Shown one piece after another: positions 11,865 through 22,003 of a DNA stretch of 64,000 nucleotides. The notes under the pieces are model-generated. The model was not told the DNA's origin, made no database searches, and saw only the letters and a program-made list of their open reading frames with translations. A program made the translations under genes and the position numbers. Source of the stretch: Brienomyrus brachyistius (taxonomy: Eukaryota; Chordata; Actinopteri; Osteoglossiformes; Mormyridae); the NCBI RefSeq assembly GCF_023856365.1, contig NC_064535.1, positions 15,759,863 to 15,823,862 of the forward strand, written 5' to 3'. The stretch's first letter is position 1, and each line of letters opens with the position of its first letter.

Positions 11865-12484
11865 TTGGGTTTCATTTCACATCACCTCAAACATGCCGTG
11901 ATCAGGCCCCTCTTAAAAAACCTAATCTTGACCCATCCATTATATCAAATTTTAGACCTGTCTCCCATCTACCTTTTTTGACAAAAGTTGTTTTAATTAT
12001 ATTATAGTCATTTTTAAATTCAATTTTTGAGAAGTTTCAATCTGGTTTCAGATCCAGACATAGCACAGAGTCTTCTAAGGGTTCACAATGATATAGTACT
12101 GTCTATGGATGCTAAATGTTCTGCCGTCCTTGCGCTGTTAGACCTCACAGCAGCATTTGACTCAGTCCTTCAACGCCGGCTGAACAATTATGTTGGCATT
12201 CATGGTGCTGCATTGGACTGGTTCACCTTGTATTTGACTAACAGACATGCTCCCCTTTCTTGTGGTGTCCCTCAGGGTTCTATTCTTGGCTTTTTATTAT
12301 TTTCACTATACGCGCTTTCGCTTGGCTCTGTAATGCACAAGCATAATCTCATTTTTCATTGTTATGCTGACGACCTCCAGATCTATCTACCCATGAAATC
12401 AGATTTCACAAAAACTCAACTGCTTGATTGCATCACGGAAGTTAAACTGTGGCTTTCACAGAATTTCCTCCATCTCCATGCATC
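11865..12484 (+). mobile_element. L2-type LINE, reverse-transcriptase fragment
   Basis: This is the remains of a non-LTR retrotransposon pol region. Before the first in-frame ATG (12027) the sequence reads like the RPLLKKPNLDP...NFRP block of fish L2 elements. The open frame from 12027 then carries reverse-transcriptase hallmarks in order: LDLTAAFDSV (catalytic motif A), CGVPQGSILG (motif B) and YADDLQIYLP (motif C; the YADD catalytic box at 12363-12374). There is a frame break upstream near 11995-12027, and the 3' part is interrupted by the SINE starting near 12485. The element is dead. The L2 call rests on these motifs and on the 3' end at 12841-12903. Confidence 0.8.
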
Positions 12485-12840
12485 CATTGTGGTGCAGTGG
12501 TTAGCACTGTTGCCTCACACCTCTGGGATTCGGGTTCGAGTCTCTGCCTGGGTCACATGTGTGTGGAGTCTGCATGTTCTTCCCATGTCGTCGTGGGGTT
12601 TCCTCCGGGTACTCCAGTTTCCCCCCACAGTCCAAAGACATGCTGAGGCTAATTGGAGTTGCTAAATTGCCCGTAGGAGTGCATGTGTGAGTGACTGGTG
12701 TGTGAGTGTGCCCTGTGATGGGCTGGCCCCCCATCCTGGGTTGTTCCGTGCCTCGTACGCATTGCTTCCGGGATAGGCTCCGGACCCCCCGTGACCCAGT
12801 AGAATAAGCAGTTTGGAAAATGGATGGATGGATGGATGGG
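12485..12840 (+). mobile_element. tRNA-derived SINE with L2-like tail (reference copy)
   Basis: The best-preserved copy of the main SINE family here. The tRNA-like head has GTGGTGCAGTGGTTAGCAC and the B-box GGTTCGAGTCTC (about 12532-12543). Then come the body segments TGTGTGGAGTCTGCATG, GGGTTTCCTCCGGGTACTCC and CCCCACAGTCCAAAGACATG, then the tail with GATGGGCTGGCCCCCC, GGGATAGGCTCCGGACCCCC, AATAAGCAGTTTGGAAAATG and a (GGAT)n end. It lies inside an L2-type LINE. No clear target-site duplication is visible. Confidence 0.85.
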
Positions 12841-12903
12841 TGAAGCCCCTTAGTCACTTTATTGTTGTAAAGCACTATATAAATAAATAATTGATTGATT
12901 GAA
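12841..12903 (+). mobile_element. L2-type LINE 3' end
   Basis: The sequence TTGTTGTAAAGCACTATATA followed by AATAAATAATTGATTGATTG is the usual 3' terminus of fish L2 LINEs, with its short tandem tail. It belongs to the element at 11865-12484 and is separated from it by the SINE. Confidence 0.7.
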
Positions 12904-13139
12904 CATTTTTAACACAATCCACGCCTAGATATGACAAAGGTGAATCAATCAATCAAATATATGACTGATTTCTCCCAAATGGATCCTAAGTACCCAGATT
13001 ATGTAGCCAACAATCGTTCCACCGAGGCTCCTTGTCAGGGTTGGCGCCCTGAAGGTGTTGTAGGCCATCCTGTTCTCATACCCTGTGTCTGGTCTATCAG
13101 CCCCAGTGTGTTCATCCCTTTCCCCTGAATGCTACATTT

Positions 13140-13765
13140 TTTATTGGGTTGTGCTGTGTGGCTCTGTGAATCATAACCCTTTGGTCATGAGCTTGAGGCC
13201 AGTCCCCTCTGTTAATTTGTATTTACAGTATTAGAATTTTGGTCCCCAGTGTTTCTTTTCTATTAGTTTTCTTGTTCCTAGTTTGTGGTTTATGTTCTGT
13301 TTGGGTTTTTGCTTTGTGCCTTTTGTGATTATGTATTACTTGTCTTCCTAGTGTCAGGTTCTGTTTCCTAGTTTCCCTGTTAGTGTCTTAGTTCCATGAT
13401 TAAGTTTATTAGATCCACTTGTTTCCATGCACCTCATAATTGATTATTCTACCTGATTGCTTGTTGCCCTGCACCCTCTCTGATTGGTTAATTGTTTGAT
13501 TGCTCGTTCCTGCCTCTTTGTTACTTGGTTGAGTTTGTGTATTTAAGTGCCTTTGTCCTACTGCTCATTCTGCCATTGTGAATGTTACTATGTGTCTTAC
13601 AACTATGTTCGTAGTTATAGGTTTTCTAGTCCAACTTCCAGTGTTGCTCAGGTTGTGATTTCCCTGGTTTGTCTTCTGTTCTACTTAATAAACCATTTTG
13701 TCTTCACACTGAAAATAGATCGTCACCTTTTTCCTGCCTGCACCATGCCGCACTGTAACCCCCCT
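13140..13765 (+). mobile_element. LTR-like retrotransposon remnant
   Basis: The T-rich block has a TATA-like TGTGTATTTAAGTGCC near 13540, a polyadenylation signal AATAAACC near 13688, and an end segment CGTCACCTTTTTCCTGCC (13721-13738). The last is nearly identical to a segment at 16541-16558 that also follows an AATAAACC. This is the layout of U3-R-U5 in a long terminal repeat. No internal coding region is next to it, so it may be a solo LTR. Confidence 0.4.
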
Positions 13766-13811
13766 GCTTTCAATTGCCACTTGATTTATATTGTACCTGA
13801 CCCTTACGGCT

Positions 13812-14066
13812 CCTCCTTTGGTGGTGGGCCCACAACAGGGCAGACCCAGGTTCTCCTTGTTGGTTATGCCCTGCCAGGCCCCATGGTTAGAGAATTGGCC
13901 GCCAGGTGCTCACCCTGTAGCTCTCTCGTTAGCCCTGGCTCCAGAGTGGAGTCCTGGTTCGCACTTTATCTGCCCGCTCGCATAGGACCAGTATACCTTG
14001 GGAGACTCTACTATCATAGCTCCTAGGATAGGAGGCACAAAAGCCCCTCCACCATGATAAGGTGGC
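13812..14066 (-). mobile_element. LINE 5' end, inverted
   Basis: Read on the minus strand this is the start of the same LINE family as the copy at 50205: GCCACCTTATCATGGTGGAG, then GGGCTTTTGTGCC, CTCCTATCCTAGGAGC, GGAGCCAGGGCT, ACCATGGGGCCTGGCAGGGC and GTGGGCCCACCACC. Its 5' terminus points to the right and abuts the forward-oriented 3' half of the same family, which starts near 14067. Confidence 0.65.
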
Positions 14067-14350
14067 ATTCATGGTGGAGGAATCCTATGAGGGGTACTTC
14101 AGGGGTAGGGGATTCATTGTTGCAGCCCTGTACAAACGGAGCGAGAGTCTTGTTTGCATCGCCAGCAGTAAGTCGTTCCAAGTGGGTGCTGGACTCTTTC
14201 AGGGCTACCCTTTTTCACCAATTCTGTTAATTTTTATGGTTGAAGTTCTAGGCATAGCCAGGGAGCAGAGGGGGTCCGGTTCAGGGGCCTCAGGATTGCG
14301 TCTTTGCCTTTTGCAGATGAAGGGGTCCTGTTAGCATCATTGAACTATGA
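14067..14350 (+). mobile_element. Non-LTR retrotransposon, reverse-transcriptase part 1
   Basis: The translation carries the reverse-transcriptase region around motif B (SSKSFQVGAGLFQGYPFSPI), then LRIASLPFADE in another frame, where the expected FADD motif C is changed to FADE. Frames are broken. The element continues at 15016 after a hAT insertion. It belongs to the APE-type LINE family also present at 50205-52481; clade not assigned. Confidence 0.7.
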
Positions 14351-14358
14351 CCTGCAGC

Positions 14359-15007
14359 CAGTGTTGCCAACTTAGCGACTTTGTCGCTAGATTTAGTGAC
14401 TTTTCAGACCCCTTGACAACTTTTTTTCAAAAAAGCGCCTAGCGACAAATCTAGCGACTTTTGGACAAACCTTAGCAACTTTCCAAATGTCGCCAATACT
14501 GTCCTGTAAGCATGAGGTCTTGCTTTCCCGGTACAGTTACTCATCTCCCTGTGTCTGCTCTGATCAGCGAGCGCTGGCTCCGGCTGAAAGGAGCAGCAAA
14601 TTCCCGTAATCGCACAGCAGCTGACATAGATGTGAATGAGCTGCGCATGTGCAAACGGTGTTGCCACGGACCAATCACTTACCTGCTTCTCCTTTGCTTG
14701 AAATAAAACTATTTAATTTGACCGTTTCTTCTTATTTTTCCTTATTTATTTATTTTTTCTTATTTCATTGCAGAGGATGTAACTGCTGGTTAAATTCCGT
14801 TGTGTTGTCTGGCAGAAAATATGTAATGCAATTGATAACAGTTTTATATTGGACAAGTGAGGAAGGATTAGGGAAAACACGCAGAATGCAAATACGACGT
14901 AATTACGTCAACAATATGCAAATATACGTATGACGTCATCTAGCAACATTTGGCGACTTTTCGAGCAGACTTTAGCTACTTTCCATTGAAAATGGTTGGC
15001 AACACTG
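14359..15007. mobile_element. Non-autonomous hAT transposon, 649 bp, nested in a LINE
   Basis: The element starts CAGTGTTGCCAAC and ends GTTGGCAACACTG, a perfect 13-bp terminal inverted repeat. It is flanked by an identical 8-bp duplication CCTGCAGC (14351-14358 and 15008-15015). Inverted ends beginning CAG and an 8-bp target duplication are diagnostic of hAT. The interior has repeated TAGCGAC/GTCGCTA words and no transposase, so it is a MITE moved in trans. It interrupts the LINE just after the motif C region, so it inserted after the LINE did. Confidence 0.92.
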
Positions 15008-15015
15008 CCTGCAGC

Positions 15016-15774
15016 CTGCACTAGTGCGGTTTGCGATTGAGTATGAAGTGGCTGTGATAAGGATGAGCACCTCCAAATCTGAGGCCATGGTTCTCGACCG
15101 GAAAAGGGTGGATTGCCCACCGCTGGTGGGGGTGGAGTTACTTGCCGAGGAGGAGATTAAGTATCTTCGGGTTTTATTCACGAGTGAGGTAAGAAGGGAG
15201 CAGGAGATTGAGAGGTGTATCAGAGCAACGTTGGCAGTAATGCAGATGTTTTACCAGTCTGTCATGCTAAAGAGGGAGCTGAGCCAGAAGACAAAGCTAT
15301 CGATTTATCAGTTGATTTACGTTCCTACCCTCACCTATGGTCATGAGCTTTGAGTAGTGACTAAACGAATGATATTGCAGATACAAGCAGCAGAAATGAA
15401 CTTCCTTCTCAGAGTGTATGCGCTCAGTCTTAGATATATGATGAGGATCTCAAACATTCGAGAGGAGCTCAAAGTGGAGCTTCTGCTTCTCTGCATCAAA
15501 AGAAGCCAGTTGATGTGGTTCGGACATCTATACAGGATCCCTCCTGGACACCTCCCTGGAGAGATGTTTTAAGCATGTCCAAGTAGGAGGAGACCTCGGG
15601 GCAGACCCAAGGCAATCTGGAGAGATTGAATCTCTTGGCTGGCCTGAGAACGCCTTGGTACTCCCCTGGAGAAGCTGGAAGAAGCTGAGGAAAGGGAGGT
15701 CTGGACAACCCTTCTTAGGCTACTGCCCCCATGACCTGACCGTGGATAAGCGGCAGAAAATGGATGGATGGATT
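15016..15774 (+). mobile_element. Non-LTR retrotransposon, reverse-transcriptase part 2 and 3' end
   Basis: Continues the LINE interrupted at 14350. Translated pieces include MSTSKSEAMVLDRKRVDCPP, KLSIYQLIYVPTLTYGHEL (followed by a stop), IQAAEMNFLLRVYALSLR and SQLMWFGHLYRIPPGHLPGE, then RRPRGRPK. These are the thumb and C-terminal region of a LINE family abundant in teleosts. Several stops and frame changes show it is dead. It ends with GGCAGAAAATGGATGGATGG, the same 3' tail as the copy ending at 52481. Confidence 0.85.
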
Positions 15775-15784
15775 CTAAGTAGTG

Positions 15785-15915
15785 AATTTACCTTTCCATC
15801 CATCTGTCCATGATTCCTCCAACTGCTTATCCTGATCTGGGTTGCAAGTGGGCAGCACAGAGCACCAGGAAATGGATGCCAGTGCATTGCAGTGCATTCA
15901 CATACAAGCTATGGA
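15785..15915 (-). mobile_element. SINE tail fragment
   Basis: Reversed tail of the main SINE family: CCATCCATCTGTCCATGATT, AACTGCTTATCCTG, then GGATGCCAGTGCATTGCA. 5' part absent. Confidence 0.45.
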
Positions 15916-16379
15916 TCTATTTCTTGATAGTCAAATGATAGATCGAGAGGTGATGTGAGGAGGGAGATGAGGGTATGTGAATGGTTAAGGAGGCTTCACT
16001 GTGGTTCCAAAGATTTCCAGGTCCCATCTCTCAATCTTCAATGATTTTTTGGTTTTTAGTTATGGGGAGCAGGGTGTAATTGGCCAGCTTTCTGTTCCAG
16101 CTACTCATCCTGGAGATGCCCTCACTTCTGCAGGAAGCATTCGGACACTTCGACTTTCTGGGATTGTTTGGGAATGCTGTTGCTCGGCACCCATACACCA
16201 CCATATATCATTGATGGATCCAGATCATCTTCAGGTCATAACAAATTCTTCCCTATGTGGCCATATCTGTACTAAGACAAATTTTCTTTTCCTCATTCAC
16301 TCTACTTCCTGGATAGTCTGTAATTCTTTACTGAGTAAGCAGTTACTGAAGATGAGTGGATGAATCAAACAATTGTACC

Positions 16380-16582
16380 TCTGTTGTTTGGTCGCTTAGG
16401 TGTGTTACTTTGTGGTTTCTTTAGTTTGTTCTTTATTTTTTCATGTTTATTTTTGATCCCCCCCCCCCCCCCACCGTGGTCCCTTTTTTTTGTGCTTTTC
16501 CCCCGACGTGTTCAGTTTTAATAATAAACCCCTTTTTCTCCGTCACCTTTTTCCCGCCTGCGTCATTCCACACCATAACATT
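16380..16582 (+). mobile_element. LTR-like remnant with C-run
   Basis: A T-rich block with a C homopolymer (about 16458-16472), a polyadenylation signal TAATAATAAACCCC, and the end CGTCACCTTTTTCCCGCC (16541-16558). The last matches the end of the LTR-like element at 13140-13765. The two could be related LTRs about 2.8 kb apart, but nothing between them is recognisable gag or pol of that element. Confidence 0.4.
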
Positions 16583-18914
16583 ATAAACACCATAATAAAA
16601 TTAATCAGCACTTCCACTGATGCCTCTGACATGCAATAAGCATCAGGGTGTCAGTATCCATTTACTCCTACTCTATAATTCAATGGTGCTCAACCATCTC
16701 CTGGAAATCTACTATCCTTCGAAGATCGACGAAGCCTTGACTAAACAGGTCAGGATACCTCAACACAAAAAAAACAATGGCCATCTAGTATGTAGATTCT
16801 TGTATCAAATTTTCTTTTGTTGTTATCAAAATGGTAAGCTTTTCCTTAGTTTGGATGAACTTTCAGGTGAGATTTCTGCACAGATGGGATCGAGCTGGAT
16901 GGAGAATACATGCCATGGAGATCTAACTGGCATGTCACGGCAGGGCTTCTGGAAGTAGAAAGCAGGATTAAATTTGGCAAGAGGAGGGATGAGACCCTAG
17001 GATAAAGATGCTGAGCTGGGGGTACAAAATGTAAATGAAAATATAGGACAAATCCTTTAGTGAAATCCTAGGATTGTCCCTGATTCATTTGACTGACTTG
17101 CTACAGCATAAGTTCTTCGGGATTTGTGGAAGTCAACATATGGTACAAATGGTACCATAAAGATTTGCTATAAACACAAATAATAGATGTGCGATCCCAC
17201 TGAATTTGCGTATTATAACTTCAAAAACAAAATGTAATCTTTTTCAACAGATAATCTACTTGCAGATATATACCTATACAAAATGTACATTGGTTAATCT
17301 CAAGCAACTTACATTTTTTTACAAGGTTTTAAAGTGGACGGTGGTTGCATTTTTCTCAGTCCTGTCACCAAAACCTCATGCTTCTGTTTAAGCTGTTTTG
17401 ACCACTTATTGTTCTATAAATTTTCTTTCTTTTTCTTTTTTTCTGAAAAGTACAACTTGCACACATATATCGTGTGTGTTACCACAAATGCATGTACATG
17501 TAACTAATCATTTCTTTAAAATGCACACTTCATTGAGGGGAATGCAAAAGAACTACTTGATATGCTTCTCAAATGTCATTTAAATCATTTACCGCTTTTT
17601 ACAGCTTAATTCCTAGACTGCCTCCTGTGGTACATATTCATCTGTTTTTTCCCTCTTCTGAGCTTTTCCCCTCACTAATTTGAATTATTTATTTTCTTGC
17701 CTGATGTTAGATCCTGCCTGTATTTCTGATCTTCCCTCTTTAGGTATTTCTCCCTCCTCTCCGGATCAGCATCGCACTGAGCGTGATCCAGCCGTGCACT
17801 TATATACTTAGTGGTGGATTAGCTCCTTGAAAGTAATGTTTTCACATTGTAAAATTGATTTTTAATGGCAACTCCTTCAGCAAATTTATTATTACTCTTA
17901 TTATTGATTCTCACTCTGTTTTTCAGTCTAGCCGTTACTCATACATACACACAAGTAAGAGGACTGAGTTTTAGCAAAAGCTTAGCAAATTCATGAATCA
18001 TAGCAACATGTTAATGGTATGATAAGGCAGAGCACATTCAAGTAACTTACCAAAAGTGCAATTCTTTTAGTAAAAAAATAAATCCTAAGAAATAATATGG
18101 TTAAAAAGACGAGAGACGAGCGTTGACGAGTACCTCAGACATATCACCAAAATCCACAAAAGAAAGAGAGAGAACATATTTTGGTTTTTCTGTGGTCTTC
18201 AAACGACTGAGATGATGCAAGTTCCTGTTGATAATGCCACTTGTGGAAAGTGCAAATTTTTTTAAGGGCAGAAATGTGCTATAGGGTAACAGGGCTAGGT
18301 GAAAATCTGGGGACACAAGTAAAATGTGTATTTTAACTAACATATTATTGATTCACAATTAGCAAAATGTATTTAAAACAAAAATGGGAAATACTGCCAC
18401 ACAACAATACAAAAAGAATAGATTTTGGAAGATTTTTAATCATCATTTTTCATGGTGAAGTTTAGCATTAGTGAGCAGGGACAGGTGACAAACACTGTGG
18501 TAGTTTTTATTAATGCTTTACATTATTTATCTTAAACTTGCAATGAGGACATTGTGGAGGACACGTAGTGTGATAATAACATGTATTATAAAGGTACTTT
18601 TCAGGCATATTCATACATATAATGTCCTGGGGAAAGAATTTGGTGGAATGGCCCTGATATGAACATGATCGTAATCATCCAGAAGTTGTTTGTCACTATT
18701 AGGATAAAGACCCATATAAGCAATTCTGAAAGGAAAACTGTTGTTACTTCACAAATTATATCTGAAATCTTGCATATATGTAAAATAATTCTCACTGAAA
18801 TATAATTATGAATAGTTCTGTGAATCATATTTCTTTTTTTATGGATAGGTTTGAACCAAAGGCCTACTGCAGTAATAATGAGTGTAGGTCTACTGTAATC
18901 AAATTTATAATACA
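16583..18914. other. Unique AT-rich sequence, no gene recognised
   Basis: About 2.3 kb with only short open frames that lack recognisable motifs. I see no RNA gene or named repeat. Confidence 0.3.
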
Positions 18915-19627
18915 GGGTAGGGCTGCCACAGTTAACACTAATTTTGAAGTCATAATGTGTTACTATAATTTCTTTGATTGCCTTAATGCCTGTGGTCTTT
19001 CGATACCCAAATAGGAGAATAGTATCAGAAAAGAGCTTTAATAGAGACCTATAGTAGTCATTCATGGTTATGCACAGTGCAAGGGAAAGCTTCCGTCCTG
19101 ACATTGTTCTAGAATCCCAGAACTCAAGGCTAAAATTAAAACATTCCGTTACCAGCTCACAGAGAAGCAATTGCCAGGTGGCTCAGAGGATAAAAATGTC
19201 GTTTTTTTGACGGCTAGTTCGTTAACGTGAGGATCCTTCCTGTTATTAAGTGCACTTCAAATCGTTTTATGGCTTCTATTTTTAGAGCCATTTGCCAAAT
19301 AGGTTTTAGATTTAGTCTTTTGTTCTGAATTCACCTTCTGTTTTAACAGCAATGTCATAAACGGAGGGAAAAATAGTCTATTGGTAGATAGAGGAGAGTA
19401 AAATGCTGTTATGGTGTAGCTGCTTTATTTGACCTATGCAACACTGACATAGGTATTATTTATTCTCATCTTCATTTTGAAATTTCTGTTTGGAATAAAT
19501 TCATTTTGATTGCGAATTTATAGACTATAAAATATGAAACATTTTGGATGATACTGCAACATGATTGTAAATGTGATTAATTACCAAGGTGTGTCATTGA
19601 TTGCATAAAAAATTGACAGCCCTAAAT
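18915..19627. mobile_element. hAT-like MITE, about 713 bp
   Basis: The ends carry TAGGGCTGCCA on the left and, as reverse complement, TAGGGCTGTCAA on the right. An identical 8-bp word ATAATACA flanks it (18907-18914 and 19628-19635). The outermost three bases of the two ends do not match each other. The right interior has GTGATTAATTA...GATTGCAT, typical of fish hAT MITEs of this type. A minus-strand open frame overlapping it (18601-19170) is not a protein I recognise. Confidence 0.6.
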
Positions 19628-19639
19628 ATAATACAATGC

Positions 19640-20480
19640 CCTCTGTTTTATAATGAGCTTCATAGTGAACTTTGCCATCTGTTCATCTAGCCTTTTTGAA
19701 AGAATTGAAATTCAGCTTTTACAGGCTTTCAAGTAATGTTTGTATTGGAATCTGTACATCCCAAGTTAAACGGTTAAATATTAAAATATACTTCCTTTGT
19801 GTAAATTTTGCATTAATTTGGGGATTCAATATTAATGGTGCAATGATTCTGAAACCGAGACTGAAAGGCAATACAAACATTCATCACGACACCCCCCCAC
19901 AACCCGCTGCTACCGCTGCAGGTGCATCCTGTTGTGCTCTCATTACGTCACAAAATATGTCATTATGTTACAAAACTCATATTCCATTTCACAATTCACA
20001 CCATAACACATGTAAATCACGCAATTACTATCATTTTTAAAGTAAGGGTAAGCTGTATATTTTATAAATATTTCACCAGGGCTGTTAACTTGGGTCAGCA
20101 GACTGGCATTAGATTTTCAATTCAGGACAAGTCTTCACATTCACTTACATGTATGTAGCGGTTTAATTACCTTGTAAATAGTACCACGGTTAGCCTCATA
20201 TTCGATATTCAGTTTTCCGGCTTAAAAGCTTTTAACGGAAGTAAGGTAGACGTTTTTGATGATAGAATTGTATTGTCCAGTACACAGACAACTATGCACA
20301 CTGGTTAGTTTTGAAATTCGAGCCATTTCATAATTTGTGCAAACTCTTGCTAAAAGCTAAGAAAATAGGTCATTTCATTTGTAATGAGATATTGGTTTAG
20401 CATTTTGGGTTCATGGCACCTGTGGCATACTCCCTGGTAGTCCACATTTCTTTACGGGCCAATTTCAATTCATTTCTGAA
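19640..20480. other. Unique AT-rich sequence
   Basis: No gene or repeat recognised apart from a short C-run near 19891. Confidence 0.3.
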
Positions 20481-20489
20481 TGTCTGCAT

Positions 20490-21645
20490 GTATCCGTATA
20501 ATGTCCAATGGGAAAATACAGGAAAGGGTTAATAACTTCAAAACTAGACAAGACAAACACATCTAGTAGAGTGTGCATTGATCAATGGACTCTGTAGAAC
20601 AATGCACACCCCTTGGATTTTCAGGTTATTTTGGTCTAAAATAGTTATTAATTATTAAATTATATACAGCTTATATGTAATGGGGCAGTGCACTAATGGG
20701 TTAATAGCTGTAAAACTAAACAAGACAGGCAGATCTATTCAAGTGTGCATTTAACTGTGGAGTCTAGGAAACAATTCACACCTCTTGGATTTTTGGCTTG
20801 CCTTTGCCTGTAATAGTTATTAATTATTATATTGTATAAATGTAATATGAAAGGGTGCAATTCGCAAATGGGTTAATAGCTCTAAAACTAAATCAGATAG
20901 GCACATATAGTAAAGTGTGCATTGATCAGTATACTCTAAGGAATAATGCATATCCCTTGGATTTTCAGGTTAACTTTATCTACAATAGTTAATAATTTTT
21001 ATATTGTATCCATGTAATGTGCCATTGGGGCAATTCACAAATGGGTGAATTGGTCTAAAAACCAAACAGCCACGTCCTATAAAGTGTGATTTGATCAGTG
21101 GAATCTATGTCTGTAATAGTTATTAATTATTATATTGCATCCATATTATATGTATTGGGGTGACACCAAATGAGACAAGCCTATCCTGTATGGTGTACTG
21201 TGATCGGTAGCCTCTGGGGGGCAGTGTACATAGTTATTATTATATTGTATACATGCAGTATGAAATGGGACAATACAAAAATGGGTTAATAACTCTAAAA
21301 CCAAATAAGACAAGCATGTCCTAAGTGTGCTTTGATCAGTGGCCTCTGGGGGACAATGCCCACACCTTGGATTTTCATGGCAACTTTGTCTATAATAGTT
21401 ATTAATTATTACATTGTCTCCATATAATAGGTATGCAAGGGAGCACTATATGAATGAGTCAATAGCTCTAAAACCAAATGACACAGCCATGTCTTTTAAA
21501 GAGGGCATTCATGAGTGGACTCTGGGGGACAATGCATACCACTTGGGTTTTCAGCTTATCTTATATCTTATCTGTCTGTAACACTTATTAATTTATACAT
21601 TGTATCCATATTTTATGCCATTGGAGCAATACATGAATTTTAATG
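20490..21645. repeat. Diverged tandem array, monomer about 172 bp, about 6-7 copies
   Basis: The landmark GGGTTAATA or its variants recurs at 20526, 20698, 20870, 21043, 21283 and 21456, giving spacings of 172, 172 and 173, then 240 (two shortened units), then 173. Each unit also contains a form of AGTGTGCATTGATCAGTGG, GGACAATGCACACCCCTTGG, ATTTTCAGGTTA and AATAGTTATTAATTATTA. Copies differ at many sites, so the array is old. It is not coding. Confidence 0.88.
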
Positions 21646-21819
21646 TTAATTGTTTAGTCTTTTTGGGTTGATGTTTTGTGGTTCTTTTCCGTGTTTTGGC
21701 ATCTTTCGAGTGGCCATCCCATCAACCAGCGTATGCTCAGTTGTATTTAATTTAGCATTATTTGTGTATAATTAAGGTTATTTTAATTTAAGCCTATAAT
21801 CTTGGTCACAGAAAAAAAG

Positions 21820-21852
<33 letters not shown>

Positions 21853-22003
21853 TATTTTTTTTTAATCAGTGTTTTTGAGGTTTGAACGAATTATTTGTAT
21901 TTACATTATTTTAAATCGGAAAAGTTGATTCAGGTCGTGATCTTTTCGGGTCACGAACTGAGTCCTCGAATGTATGAAGTCTGTGAGCCGAGGTACCACT
22001 GTA
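21646..22003 (-). mobile_element. End of a Tc1/mariner-pogo-like element
   Basis: On the minus strand the end at 22003 reads CAGTGGTACCTCGGCTCACA, preceded by a TA. TA is the target site of Tc1/mariner-type elements, and the word is a familiar terminal repeat. The opposite terminus is not evident, so the left boundary is uncertain; the segment also includes a TA microsatellite at about 21829-21850. Confidence 0.4.

Noticed and set aside
12485..12840. Possible tRNA gene at the head of the SINE
   Set aside because: A- and B-box-like sequences belong to a repeated element with an L2-like tail that occurs many times in the window.
18601..19170. 189-codon minus-strand open frame
   Set aside because: It overlaps the end of a hAT-like MITE and has no recognisable domain; judged fortuitous.
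20490..21645. CRISPR-like array
   Set aside because: The repeat unit is about 172 bp with no short repeat/spacer alternation, and the genome is a vertebrate.
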